From Thermocaproicibacter sp036260805 (lineage in GTDB: Bacteria > Bacillota > Clostridia > Oscillospirales > Acutalibacteraceae), in NCBI GenBank assembly GCA_036260805.1, contig DATALZ010000079.1:1-22438 (forward strand): a stretch of 22,438 bases of DNA, in the 5' to 3' direction. The translations under genes were made by a program, and so were the position numbers. Under the pieces are notes generated by a model, which did no database searches, was not told the DNA's origin, and was given only the letters and a program-made list of their open reading frames with translations. This document shows, in pieces, positions 1 to 6,953 of the stretch; the first letter of the stretch is position 1; each line of letters begins with the position of its first letter.

Positions 1-60
1 CAGGAAATACCGTGTTTTTGTGACGTAATTTGATATTAAATTTAGTATTGGAATATAAAA

Positions 61-132
61 TGTGTTCATCCCCCCGCCGTAGGCGGGGGGATGAACACAA
101 GCTAACTCTATAATTAAACTGGAAATGCTGTA
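61..132 (-). repeat. Dispersed palindromic element, copy A (inverted)
   Basis: A perfect 18-bp GC-rich stem (61-78 pairing with 82-99, 3-nt loop) is followed after exactly 24 nt by the arm GGAAATGCTGTA (121-132). Read on the minus strand this is the same unit as copies B and C: arm TACAGCATTTCC, a 24-nt spacer, then the GTTCATCCCCC(C)GCC hairpin. This copy lies just 3' of the anti-sigma gene. On the minus strand the hairpin is followed by TTTTATATT, so it may also serve as that operon's terminator. No second outer arm is seen on its far side. Confidence 0.85.
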
Positions 133-162
133 AAGCAGAAAATTATAGAAAAGCCATAACTT

Positions 163-1164
163 TTAGTTCTTATGCGAATTTGCAACACTCTTGCCGTTAT
201 TTGAATTGCCGCCGACTTTACCGGTGCTTGACGTGTCCGCGGATTTTTGGGAACCTTTGTTTTCCTTAATCTTTGCGGCGGATGAGCTGCCTGCGTTTTT
301 GGCAGCCTGATTTGCTTCGCTGTTCACCGGCTGGCTGCTGGTCTGCGGTGCTGCGGATGTTTCTCCGCTTTCATTGGAACTTGGCTGGGAGCTCTCACTC
401 ACTGACGAGGAGCTGCTCTTCTTTTTGCTTTGATTCGGCAATGTGGATTTTTTGAGTTCTACATATTTTTTCATTATTTCCGTCACTTTTGCGTCTTTAT
501 ATTGGTCTACCGTGATGGAAGGATCAAGCGCCTGAAGCTTTTGAATCAGGTTAAGTTTTCCGGGTGTAATTCCAAGCTTGCGGGCTTCATCGCGCCTTTC
601 AAGAGCAACGTTTTCTTTTTGAACCGCTGCGGTTTTGCCTTCTGCCTTTACCGCAGAGTCGGCACCCTGTTCGGCGGCGTCTTCAAGTTCGGCGGCAGTA
701 GAATCGTTGTCCGTTTCAGAGGTCACTGCAATGACGGTTGACCCGTCGTTTGCAACAAAGCCTTTTTGTGCTGCTGATTTCACCAGAGTATTAACAGCGT
801 CCTTAACATCCGAACCTGATACATTCTGCCCATCCAGAATCGTTTTCCCGTCGTTGTTGTAAGCCATGGCCGAGACAACTTTCCCAAAAGGATTCACTCC
901 CAATTCGACGCTGGGGTTGATATCAAGGCTTAAGTAAGAAGTCGGAGTTTCATAAAATGCATACGCTCCAATCGATGCTGTGCATAAAAGAGCGACAGCG
1001 CAGGCGGCGGCAATTACGCGTTTTGCAAAAAGGCTTTTTGCTTTGGTCTGCTTTGCAGCGGACGGCATAGATGTCAAATTTTCCATAAGATATTCCTCCG
1101 TCTTTTTTTTGATGTTTTCAGTAGCGTGAATTTTACTCATTGCTGCCTTAAAAATAGTTTCCAT
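163..1164 (-). CDS. Membrane anti-sigma factor with RsgI/SEAL-like domain
   Basis: A 333-residue protein predicted to hold the neighbouring ECF sigma factor inactive at the membrane. Residues 1-48 are a charged cytosolic segment (METIFKAAMSKIHATENIKK), the likely sigma-binding part. Residues 50-70 form one transmembrane helix. Immediately outside comes YLSLDINPSVELGVN (77-91), the hallmark of the RsgI extracytoplasmic domain; in RsgI/SEAL domains the Asn-Pro bond (here N83-P84) is cut autoproteolytically. Residues 160-245 are helical and charged, and 249-333 is a Ser/Asn/Lys-rich low-complexity tail, possibly wall-associated. The ATG at 1164 is chosen because GAGAGG lies 8 nt upstream; a TTG at 1170 is too close to that site. 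The gene overlaps the 3' end of the sigma gene, which suggests translational coupling. The signal sensed cannot be read from the sequence. Confidence 0.85.
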   Translation of the reverse strand: METIFKAAMSKIHATENIKKKTEEYLMENLTSMPSAAKQTKAKSLFAKRVIAAACAVALLCTASIGAYAFYETPTSYLSLDINPSVELGVNPFGKVVSAMAYNNDGKTILDGQNVSGSDVKDAVNTLVKSAAQKGFVANDGSTVIAVTSETDNDSTAAELEDAAEQGADSAVKAEGKTAAVQKENVALERRDEARKLGITPGKLNLIQKLQALDPSITVDQYKDAKVTEIMKKYVELKKSTLPNQSKKKSSSSSVSESSQPSSNESGETSAAPQTSSQPVNSEANQAAKNAGSSSAAKIKENKGSQKSADTSSTGKVGGNSNNGKSVANSHKN

Positions 1165-1648
1165 CTTCAAAACCTCTCAGTTTGTTCTTTAAAATTGCTT
1201 TTGCCCTGCGTAAACGGGTATGAACGGTGTTTTCATTTTTCCCCAGAATTTTTGCAACTTCTGAAATGGGGTAGTCCTCATAATAGTAAAGATAAATTAC
1301 ATCCCGGTATTTCTGAGGCAAAGCCATAACCTCGCGAATCAGCCCCTCTTCTGTTTTATCTTCCGTTGGGATTTCCAAGTCTTCGATGGAACAGACATTT
1401 CTGCGGAAAAAGCTTTTGTTAAAGTCTTTGCATTGGTTAATCGTTACTCTGCAGAGCCAGGCCTTTTCGTGTTCTTCATTTTCAAATGATTTTTTGTACT
1501 GCAGCAGTTTAAAAAAAACATCCTGAAATATATCTTCCACATCTGCTTCATTCTTCAGATAAATAAAGCAGATTCTGCGGACCATATCGGAATATTTATC
1601 GAGAGCTCTTGTTACAGCATCGTTGGTACCTGACGATGTGTTGTCCAT
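1148..1648 (-). CDS. ECF-type sigma-70 family RNA polymerase sigma factor
   Basis: A 166-residue alternative sigma factor containing only regions 2 and 4. Region 2 (about 15-80) includes the core-binding segment DVEDIFQDVFFKLLQ. Region 4 (about 105-158) starts with LPQKYRDVIYLYYYEDY and contains the helix-turn-helix ISEVAKILGKNENTVHTRLR, which reads the -35 element. Length and lack of region 3 fit the ECF group and not SigI, although the partner anti-sigma factor is RsgI-like. The ATG at 1648 has GAGGGG 10 nt upstream. The stop lies inside the start region of the anti-sigma gene, so the two are co-transcribed. A candidate ECF promoter in front suggests autoregulation. Confidence 0.93.
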   Translation of the reverse strand: MDNTSSGTNDAVTRALDKYSDMVRRICFIYLKNEADVEDIFQDVFFKLLQYKKSFENEEHEKAWLCRVTINQCKDFNKSFFRRNVCSIEDLEIPTEDKTEEGLIREVMALPQKYRDVIYLYYYEDYPISEVAKILGKNENTVHTRLRRAKAILKNKLRGFEDGNYF

Positions 1649-1672
1649 TCTCTTTCATCCCCTCGCTTACAA

Positions 1673-1699
1673 TACGATTATCGTAGACAAAACCTTTCA
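1673..1699 (-). promoter_or_regulatory. Candidate ECF-type promoter of the sigma/anti-sigma operon
   Basis: On the minus strand TGAAAG (1694-1699) is separated by 17 nt from CGTA (1673-1676). This resembles Bacillus ECF promoters of the TGAAAC-N16/17-CGTA form, as expected for an autoregulated ECF operon. The -10 end overlaps a perfect 13-nt palindrome, TACGATTATCGTA (1673-1685). The expected start of transcription, near 1666, leaves a very short leader before the GAGGGG ribosome binding site, which weakens the call. Confidence 0.4.
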
Positions 1700-1741
1700 A
1701 AAAATTAAAAAAATCCGGCAGATTTTTTGTCCGCCGGATTT
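1700..1741 (-). terminator. Rho-independent terminator of the LysR gene
   Basis: On the minus strand AAATCCGGC and GCCGGATTT (1733-1741 and 1711-1719) form a 9-bp stem, followed by TTTTAATTTTTT. It starts directly after the LysR stop codon and ends transcription before the sigma operon promoter. Confidence 0.85.
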
Positions 1742-2605
1742 CTACAATAAAGCCATAAACTGTTTCATGGATTCCGTTATATATTTGTTCTTATGGTAAA
1801 TGATTTTAAACTTTCTTTTAAACTCAATTCCTTTCACACGCTTTTCACAAAGCAAACCGGATTTTACTTCATTAGCTACTGTACGTTTTGAGATCACGGA
1901 AATGCCCAGGCCTGCCGCGACAGCGTTTTTTATGGTATCCGCATTATTGCATGTCCATGCAGCTTTCCAGGTGAAATTGTGTTCCGCCATTCGATCTTCA
2001 AATGTTTTGCGGGTACCGCTTCCTTTTTCGCGAATAATGAAATCTTCCTGTTCCAGTTCTTTCGGTTCAATCACCGTGCATGCGGCAAAACGATGCTTCG
2101 GAGAACAGATCAGGAGTAATTCATCGTCTTGAAACGGACGGCTCAACACATCCGCAGAGGTCGTTTCTCCTTCTACCAGACCCAGGTCAATCTTATCCTG
2201 AAGAATCAGGCCTTCTATTTTTGCGGTATTGTCTTCAATTACCTCTACGCTTGTCAGCGGATTGCTTTTCTTAAAATCCGACACAAGCTCAGGCAATACA
2301 CAAGTTCCCACTGTTACGCTGGCACCTATGCGGATTGTTCCGTTCCGGTGCAGTGTTTTCATATCGTTTTCTACATCTGCATTCATACGAATCATGTGGC
2401 GGGCATAGCCTGCAAGTTTTTGCCCTGCCTGCGTAAGATACAGTTTCCTCGATAACCGTTCAAAAAGCCGGACTCCATAGTGGCTTTCCAGTTCAGCAAT
2501 TGCCTGGCTGACGGCAGACTGCGACATAAAAAGCTTTTCAGCGGCCGACGTCATATTCATCGTGTCGCATACGGTTACGAATATTTTATAATGTCTTAGT
2601 GTCAT
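1742..2605 (-). CDS. LysR-family regulator, probably of the adjacent YeiH exporter
   Basis: A 287-residue LysR-type transcriptional regulator. The N-terminal winged helix-turn-helix (about 1-60) contains NMTSAAEKLFMSQSAVSQAI and ESHYGVRLFER, classic for the family. A linker helix follows, then the periplasmic-binding-like effector domain (about 88-287). The ATG at 2605 is preferred because AGGAG lies 6 nt upstream; a longer reading frame begins at an upstream TTG with no ribosome binding site. It is divergent from the yeiH-type gene with a 103-bp AT-rich gap, the usual arrangement of a LysR regulator and its target. By context it may respond to a sulfur compound, as with CysB/YeiE-type regulators; the effector is not known. 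Confidence 0.92.
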   Translation of the reverse strand: MTLRHYKIFVTVCDTMNMTSAAEKLFMSQSAVSQAIAELESHYGVRLFERLSRKLYLTQAGQKLAGYARHMIRMNADVENDMKTLHRNGTIRIGASVTVGTCVLPELVSDFKKSNPLTSVEVIEDNTAKIEGLILQDKIDLGLVEGETTSADVLSRPFQDDELLLICSPKHRFAACTVIEPKELEQEDFIIREKGSGTRKTFEDRMAEHNFTWKAAWTCNNADTIKNAVAAGLGISVISKRTVANEVKSGLLCEKRVKGIEFKRKFKIIYHKNKYITESMKQFMALL

Positions 2606-2656
2606 TTTCTCTCCTACTATAAGCAAATTATAATTAAGTTAATTAGATAATAATAT

Positions 2657-2685
2657 TTTACTTATTACTTGTCAAGCGGTATGAT
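2657..2685 (+). promoter_or_regulatory. Candidate sigma-A promoter of the yeiH-type gene
   Basis: TTTACT (2657-2662), a 17-nt spacer and TATGAT (2680-2685) lie in the AT-rich divergent region before the AAGGAGAG ribosome binding site. The -35 is weak, as expected for an activator-dependent promoter. The leader would be about 17 nt. Confidence 0.4.
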
Positions 2686-2708
2686 TAACAGCAAAAGGAG
2701 AGAATAAA

Positions 2709-3701
2709 ATGAAAACACTCATCAGTAAGCTGCCCGGTATTGCACTTGCGGCGATTATTGCAATCCCGGCATGGTTTATAGGAAAACTGGTTCCCGTCGT
2801 CGGCAGCCCGGTATTAGGAATTCTGTTTGGTATGATTCTGGCGTTCTGGAAAAGACCACAGTTTTTCAACGACGGTGTCAGTTACACTTCCAAAAAGCTT
2901 CTGCAATATTCCATCATTTTGCTTGGATTTGACATGAACCTTTATAACGTGTTTCGGGTAGGAAAACAAACTCTTATATTAATGGCCTTCACTTTAACAG
3001 CGGCATTTTTGACTGCGTATTTCGCCGGAAAACTATTAAAATTAGACGGCAACACCAAAACATTAATCGGAGTCGGTTCTTCCATCTGCGGCGGTTCGGC
3101 AATAGCGGCAACGGCGCCTGTAATTCACGCGAGCGATGAAGAAGTAGCCCACTCAATTTCAACGATATTCCTTTTTAATGTAATTGCAGCTTTCCTGTTT
3201 CCATTTTTGGGGCATATCTTCGGTATGAGCGACCAGAGTTTTGGCCTTTGGGCGGGAACGGCTGTGAATGATACTTCTTCCGTTGTGGCTGCGGGCTATA
3301 CATTCAGCAATGCGGCGGGAAATCTCGCCGTCATTGTAAAGCTGACAAGAACGCTCATGATTGTTCCGGTTACGCTTGTTCTGGCTGTCTATACCAGCAA
3401 AAAAGAAGCCGGCAACAAAAAAGGGAGCTACAATATCCTGAAAATTTTTCCATGGTTCGTACTGGGATTTGTGATTGCATCGGTTATTAATACATTCAAT
3501 GCTCTGCCTGCCGGTATGGGCGGCTTTTTATCACAAGCGGGCAAATTTGTTATTGTTATGGCCATGGCGGCAATCGGATTAAACACGAATCTTGTCAAGC
3601 TCGTTAAAAGCGGAGGAAAGCCAATCCTGCTTGGTTTTATTTGCTGGGCGGTTCTTGCCGTCACTTCCATTGGCGTTCAGCGCCTGATCCTTCATGTCTG
3701 A
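2709..3701 (+). CDS. YeiH/UPF0324 family putative sulfate exporter
   Basis: A 330-residue integral membrane protein of the YeiH (UPF0324) family, annotated elsewhere as putative sulfate exporters. About ten hydrophobic segments span the whole length. Family-typical stretches include GSPVLGILFGMILAF near the N-terminus, LLQYSIILLGFDMNL, the glycine-rich GVGSSICGGSAIAATAP and GLWAGTAVNDTSSVVAAG. AAGGAGAG lies 6 nt before the ATG. It is divergent from a LysR gene that probably controls it and convergent with a TauE/SafE permease 40 bp away, giving a sulfur-export neighbourhood. The substrate is inferred from family naming only; the family has also been linked to other small anions. Confidence 0.9.
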   Translation: MKTLISKLPGIALAAIIAIPAWFIGKLVPVVGSPVLGILFGMILAFWKRPQFFNDGVSYTSKKLLQYSIILLGFDMNLYNVFRVGKQTLILMAFTLTAAFLTAYFAGKLLKLDGNTKTLIGVGSSICGGSAIAATAPVIHASDEEVAHSISTIFLFNVIAAFLFPFLGHIFGMSDQSFGLWAGTAVNDTSSVVAAGYTFSNAAGNLAVIVKLTRTLMIVPVTLVLAVYTSKKEAGNKKGSYNILKIFPWFVLGFVIASVINTFNALPAGMGGFLSQAGKFVIVMAMAAIGLNTNLVKLVKSGGKPILLGFICWAVLAVTSIGVQRLILHV

Positions 3702-3741
3702 AACGGTGTTACGGTATTTTTTCATAATCCGGGTCTGCCTA

Positions 3742-4536
3742 TTATTTCAGCCCAAAGTAAGTCTGAATAAATAAAAAAGCAGAAAGCCCTATTGCCCCGG
3801 CGGCAATGATAAACTTAAGGAGTCTTGCCGGCACATGGCGTACAATGTGAGGGCCGATAAAGCCGCCTACAAAAAAACCGGCCGCTAGCGGCAATACCGC
3901 CAGCCAGTAGATATGTGCCCGAAAGGCGAATAAGACTGCGGCAACAAAATTTGATGCGCCCAAAGATACGTTTTTCAAAGCATTGTATTCGGGAAATTCC
4001 AAATGGCTTGTGGCGGAAAGTATTGCAAGCATCACAACACCGCCGGCGGCCCCGAAATACCCCGTATAGGCTCCAACAAGGAAAACAGCCGCACAGACGG
4101 CGACCGCGGATATTCGTTTCAATAGTGCGCTTTTCTCAGGTTCTGCCAGGCGTCGTTTGCGTGAGCGGAAATGCGGGAGTTCAGGCCACAAAATCAGCAG
4201 CGCTGCGCTGAAGATAAAGAACGGAACGATATGTTCAAAAGATGTCGCCGGAGCAGCCAGCAGAAGCAGGCTGCCGCAGAGACTTCCCCCAACTGTAAGA
4301 GGCAGCAGCTTAAAAAGCTCGCGGGCATGTCCGCGCAGTTCACGCCTTGAGGCTGCGCCGGAACCCAGCGCTGTAAATATCAGTGCGGCCGTATTTGTTA
4401 CATTTGCATTAACGGGGGAAATCCCCACTAACAGTAATGCCGGGTACGACACGAGCGAGGCAAGCCCCGCAACCGAACTGGCAATTCCGGCTAAAATCCC
4501 TGCTGGAAGAAGAATCAGTATATAGTTCCATATCAT
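3742..4536 (-). CDS. TauE/SafE family sulfite/sulfonate exporter-like permease
   Basis: A 264-residue membrane protein of the TauE/SafE (PF01925-type) family, which moves sulfite, sulfoacetate or other organosulfur anions across the membrane. The N-terminal half holds AGILAGIASSVAGLASLVSYPALL and the pattern NANVTNTAALI. The second half repeats it with GAYTGYFGAAGGVVMLAIL and NALKNVSLGASNFVAAVLF, the internal duplication expected of the family. About eight membrane segments are visible. Length is usual. The upstream GAAAGG is 12 nt from the ATG, a loose fit. It is convergent with the YeiH-type gene. No clear promoter is seen; a terminator for the upstream MFS gene separates the two. Confidence 0.9.
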   Translation of the reverse strand: MIWNYILILLPAGILAGIASSVAGLASLVSYPALLLVGISPVNANVTNTAALIFTALGSGAASRRELRGHARELFKLLPLTVGGSLCGSLLLLAAPATSFEHIVPFFIFSAALLILWPELPHFRSRKRRLAEPEKSALLKRISAVAVCAAVFLVGAYTGYFGAAGGVVMLAILSATSHLEFPEYNALKNVSLGASNFVAAVLFAFRAHIYWLAVLPLAAGFFVGGFIGPHIVRHVPARLLKFIIAAGAIGLSAFLFIQTYFGLK

Positions 4537-4604
4537 AGCTGCGTTTTACCTTTCTATTTCGGTCACCAGTAATCAGCTGTTTACACTAATAAGCTGAAAT
4601 CCGG

Positions 4605-4647
4605 CAAAAAATTAAGGCCATATCAATTTTACGATATGGCCTTAATT
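4605..4647 (-). terminator. Rho-independent terminator of the MFS gene
   Basis: A 15-bp stem (4610-4624 with 4633-4647, containing GGCCATATC/GATATGGCC) with an 8-nt loop is followed on the minus strand by a T-run. It sits 50 bp after the MFS stop codon and isolates the TauE gene. Confidence 0.9.
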
Positions 4648-4698
4648 ATACGTTGGTTCTTGATCGTTTTAGTGCTTTTACTGCCATAAACAGCTATA

Positions 4699-5859
4699 TC
4701 AGGAAGCATGAGCTTTATTCACACCTTCTGCCATTACAAACATCAGGATTACAAAAAGCATTAAGTATAGAGGATAGAATTGGATACTGATATTTTGCGC
4801 GATCAGGCCGAACACCGGTGGCATCAAAGTTGATCCAACATAAGCGCATGCCATCTGCAGTCCCATAATTGACTGAGAATTTTCGGCGCCGAAATTATCA
4901 GGAGTTTCATGAATTAGGCTCGGATAAATAGGTGCACACCCCAATCCTATCAGAATTAATCCGATCAGAGTTATAACGTTTCCTGTCGGAATGATTAACA
5001 GGATTACGCCAAGTACTGCTATGGATTGCCCAATTCGCACCATATTTTTGTCGCCTAATTTGTCAGTCACAAAACCGCAGATGAACCGACCGGCGGTTAT
5101 TCCCAAGTAAAACAAAGATGCCCATTTTGCTGCGGTTTCCATGTTGATTCCTTTATGAAGTACTAAATAGCTGCTCGCCCAAAGTCCGGTAGTGGATTCC
5201 AATGCGCAATAACAGAAAAACGTAGTCAAAATTGCCTTTGCTCCGGGAAGTTTCAGGGTTTTCTTCAAAGGGAGACTTTTTTGCTCCTGCGTCTTTGCCC
5301 CATTTGGTTCATTTTGGGCTTTCCATAATGGCAGTGACAGAGCAAGACAAACGACAAGGACGATTTGTATGATCCCGATTGTCTGATAGCCGGAATTCCA
5401 TTTCAGGCCATATGTAAGGCACAGTCCCATAATATAAGGCCCTGCTGTTGCGCCGATTCCCCAAAAACAATGCAGCCAGCTCATGTGCCGCGATTTGTAG
5501 TGCAGCGCCACAAAGTTATTCAAAGCTGCATCCACACTTCCGGCTCCAAGTCCATATGGTATTCCCCACAGGCATAATTGCCAGAATGTATGGGAAAACG
5601 AAAATCCAAATAGTGCAGCCGCTGTCATGGCAACACTAATCATGGTTACCATTCCGGTGCCTAACTTGTGAATCAATTTGTAACTTAGCAGACTGGATAC
5701 GATGGTTCCCCCTGCAATGATCATGCTGATGATTCCTGCATAAGACACTGGTACATTTAGTCCCTGATACATAGACGGCCAGGCAGAACCGAGCAGTGAA
5801 TCCGGTAAGCCCAGACTGATGAATGCAATGTAGATGACCGCTAATAGAATAGATGTCAT
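4699..5859 (-). CDS. Major facilitator superfamily transporter
   Basis: A 386-residue permease with about twelve membrane segments. The N-terminus ISLGLPDSLLGSAWPSMY is typical of the FucP-like branch of MFS carriers. The middle loop (about 185-205) is charged and separates the two six-helix halves; the second half contains GITAGRFICGFVTDKLGDK, an MFS motif-A-like loop. AGGGGAG lies about 9 nt upstream of the ATG. It is divergent from a cupin/AraC regulator, which suggests the transported compound, possibly a sugar or small metabolite, is the regulator's ligand. The sequence does not reveal the substrate. Confidence 0.88.
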   Translation of the reverse strand: MTSILLAVIYIAFISLGLPDSLLGSAWPSMYQGLNVPVSYAGIISMIIAGGTIVSSLLSYKLIHKLGTGMVTMISVAMTAAALFGFSFSHTFWQLCLWGIPYGLGAGSVDAALNNFVALHYKSRHMSWLHCFWGIGATAGPYIMGLCLTYGLKWNSGYQTIGIIQIVLVVCLALSLPLWKAQNEPNGAKTQEQKSLPLKKTLKLPGAKAILTTFFCYCALESTTGLWASSYLVLHKGINMETAAKWASLFYLGITAGRFICGFVTDKLGDKNMVRIGQSIAVLGVILLIIPTGNVITLIGLILIGLGCAPIYPSLIHETPDNFGAENSQSIMGLQMACAYVGSTLMPPVFGLIAQNISIQFYPLYLMLFVILMFVMAEGVNKAHAS

Positions 5860-5905
5860 GTTTCTTTCTCCCCTGAATATTTGGCTTTTATATAAGAATA
5901 CCGTC

Positions 5906-5923
5906 TGTTCAGCGTTGATTCAA
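5906..5923 (-). promoter_or_regulatory. Candidate promoter of the MFS gene (partner of the AraC promoter)
   Basis: On the minus strand TTGAAT (5918-5923) lies about 17 nt before TATTCT, with TATATAAAAG just beyond. Its -35 overlaps the -35 of the divergent AraC promoter through the shared sequence TTGATTCAA. The hexamers are weak, so the position is tentative. Confidence 0.3.
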
Positions 5924-5948
5924 TATTATTGTGGACGTATAATATACG
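5915..5948 (+). promoter_or_regulatory. Sigma-A promoter of the AraC gene with palindrome over the -10
   Basis: TTGATT (5915-5920), a 17-nt spacer and a perfect TATAAT (5938-5943) precede the GGGGAG ribosome binding site. The -10 lies inside the 13-nt palindrome CGTATAATATACG (5936-5948), which could be an operator for self-control. Confidence 0.65.
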
Positions 5949-5974
5949 AAAGCCGACTGAGGGGAGAAAAACTT

Positions 5975-6883
5975 ATGGCATTACATGAATGTACACTCAA
6001 TCTGGACCGCACTCATCGGGAACTGCGGCCGCACGGAACCATAGATTTCCCTTGTGCGGGATATTCCGGAAAATATACCGGCCGTGCCGATGATGAGATT
6101 CCATGGCATTATCATGGAGAAATTGAGGTTGTTTATATATACAGGGGAAATTTAGAGGTTCAGATTCCGGGTAAGACCTTCCATCTGAAAGAAGGAGAAA
6201 GCGTTTTTATCAATTCCAACATTCTGCATCGTGCGATTGCGGAACCCTATTGTGAACTTCATTCTTTGGTTTTTTCCACGTTACTGGTTACAGGAACCCA
6301 AAATTCTGTTTTTGCTCAAAAGTATATAGAACCTCTGATTCATTCTTCCATTTTGGATGGTTGCCTGTTCCGTGCTGATGACGGCTGGCAGCAAAAGATT
6401 ATCAGCAGTTTTGTTGATGCTTTTGAAGCAATAACTACAGATGCATTTGGATATGAATTCCTGGTCCGAGAACATTTATCCCATCTTTGCGTTTTACTCT
6501 ATCAGCAATATGAACCAGAAATCAACCAAATTTATCCCGAGGCGAATAACGACGAAATCCGTATTCGCAGGATGCTGGATTTCATCCACAGCCACTATGC
6601 CGAGAACTTGGAACTTTCTCAAATTGCACAGTTGGCAGACATTGGCGAACGGGAGTGCCTGCGCTGCTTTCAACGCTCTATACAGGTTTCTCCGATACAA
6701 TATCTCATCAAATATCGGCTTATGCAAGGTGCTTCCATGCTTTCAGATAATTCTAATCGGAGTATTTCAGAAATTTCGATTCAGTGTGGTTTTGACAGTC
6801 CAAGCAATTTTTCAAAAATGTTTCGGCGATTTTTTAAATGTACGCCTAAGGAGTATAGGAGAAACGCAAACATACAGACGTGA
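5975..6883 (+). CDS. AraC-family regulator with N-terminal cupin domain
   Basis: A 302-residue regulator. The N-terminal cupin-like sensing domain (about 40-90) contains PWHYHGEIEVVYIYRG and LKEGESVFINSNILHRA. The C-terminal AraC-type DNA-binding domain (about 196-298) has both helix-turn-helix units: LELSQIAQLADIGERECLRC, then SISEISIQCGFDSPSNFSKM with FKCTPKEYRR at the end. The ATG at 5975 is chosen because GGGGAG lies 8 nt upstream; the open frame extends 47 codons further but crosses the promoter. It is divergent from the MFS gene and probably activates it. The ligand is unknown. Confidence 0.92.
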   Translation: MALHECTLNLDRTHRELRPHGTIDFPCAGYSGKYTGRADDEIPWHYHGEIEVVYIYRGNLEVQIPGKTFHLKEGESVFINSNILHRAIAEPYCELHSLVFSTLLVTGTQNSVFAQKYIEPLIHSSILDGCLFRADDGWQQKIISSFVDAFEAITTDAFGYEFLVREHLSHLCVLLYQQYEPEINQIYPEANNDEIRIRRMLDFIHSHYAENLELSQIAQLADIGERECLRCFQRSIQVSPIQYLIKYRLMQGASMLSDNSNRSISEISIQCGFDSPSNFSKMFRRFFKCTPKEYRRNANIQT

Positions 6884-6953
6884 ATTTATAGCAAATTGAT
6901 TTTTCATTAAGACTTGACTAAAAATATTTTCTATCTAAAGTAAAAACTCATTT

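Noticed and set aside
61..99. Hairpins GTTCATCCCCCGCC...GGCGGGGGATGAAC resembling palindromic CRISPR repeats
   Set aside because: The three copies are single units about 8-10 kb apart, in both orientations and with no spacers, so there is no array.
5834..5974. A 47-residue N-terminal extension of the AraC regulator
   Set aside because: It would run across the promoter and the start of the divergent gene; GGGGAG before the ATG at 5975 fixes the start.
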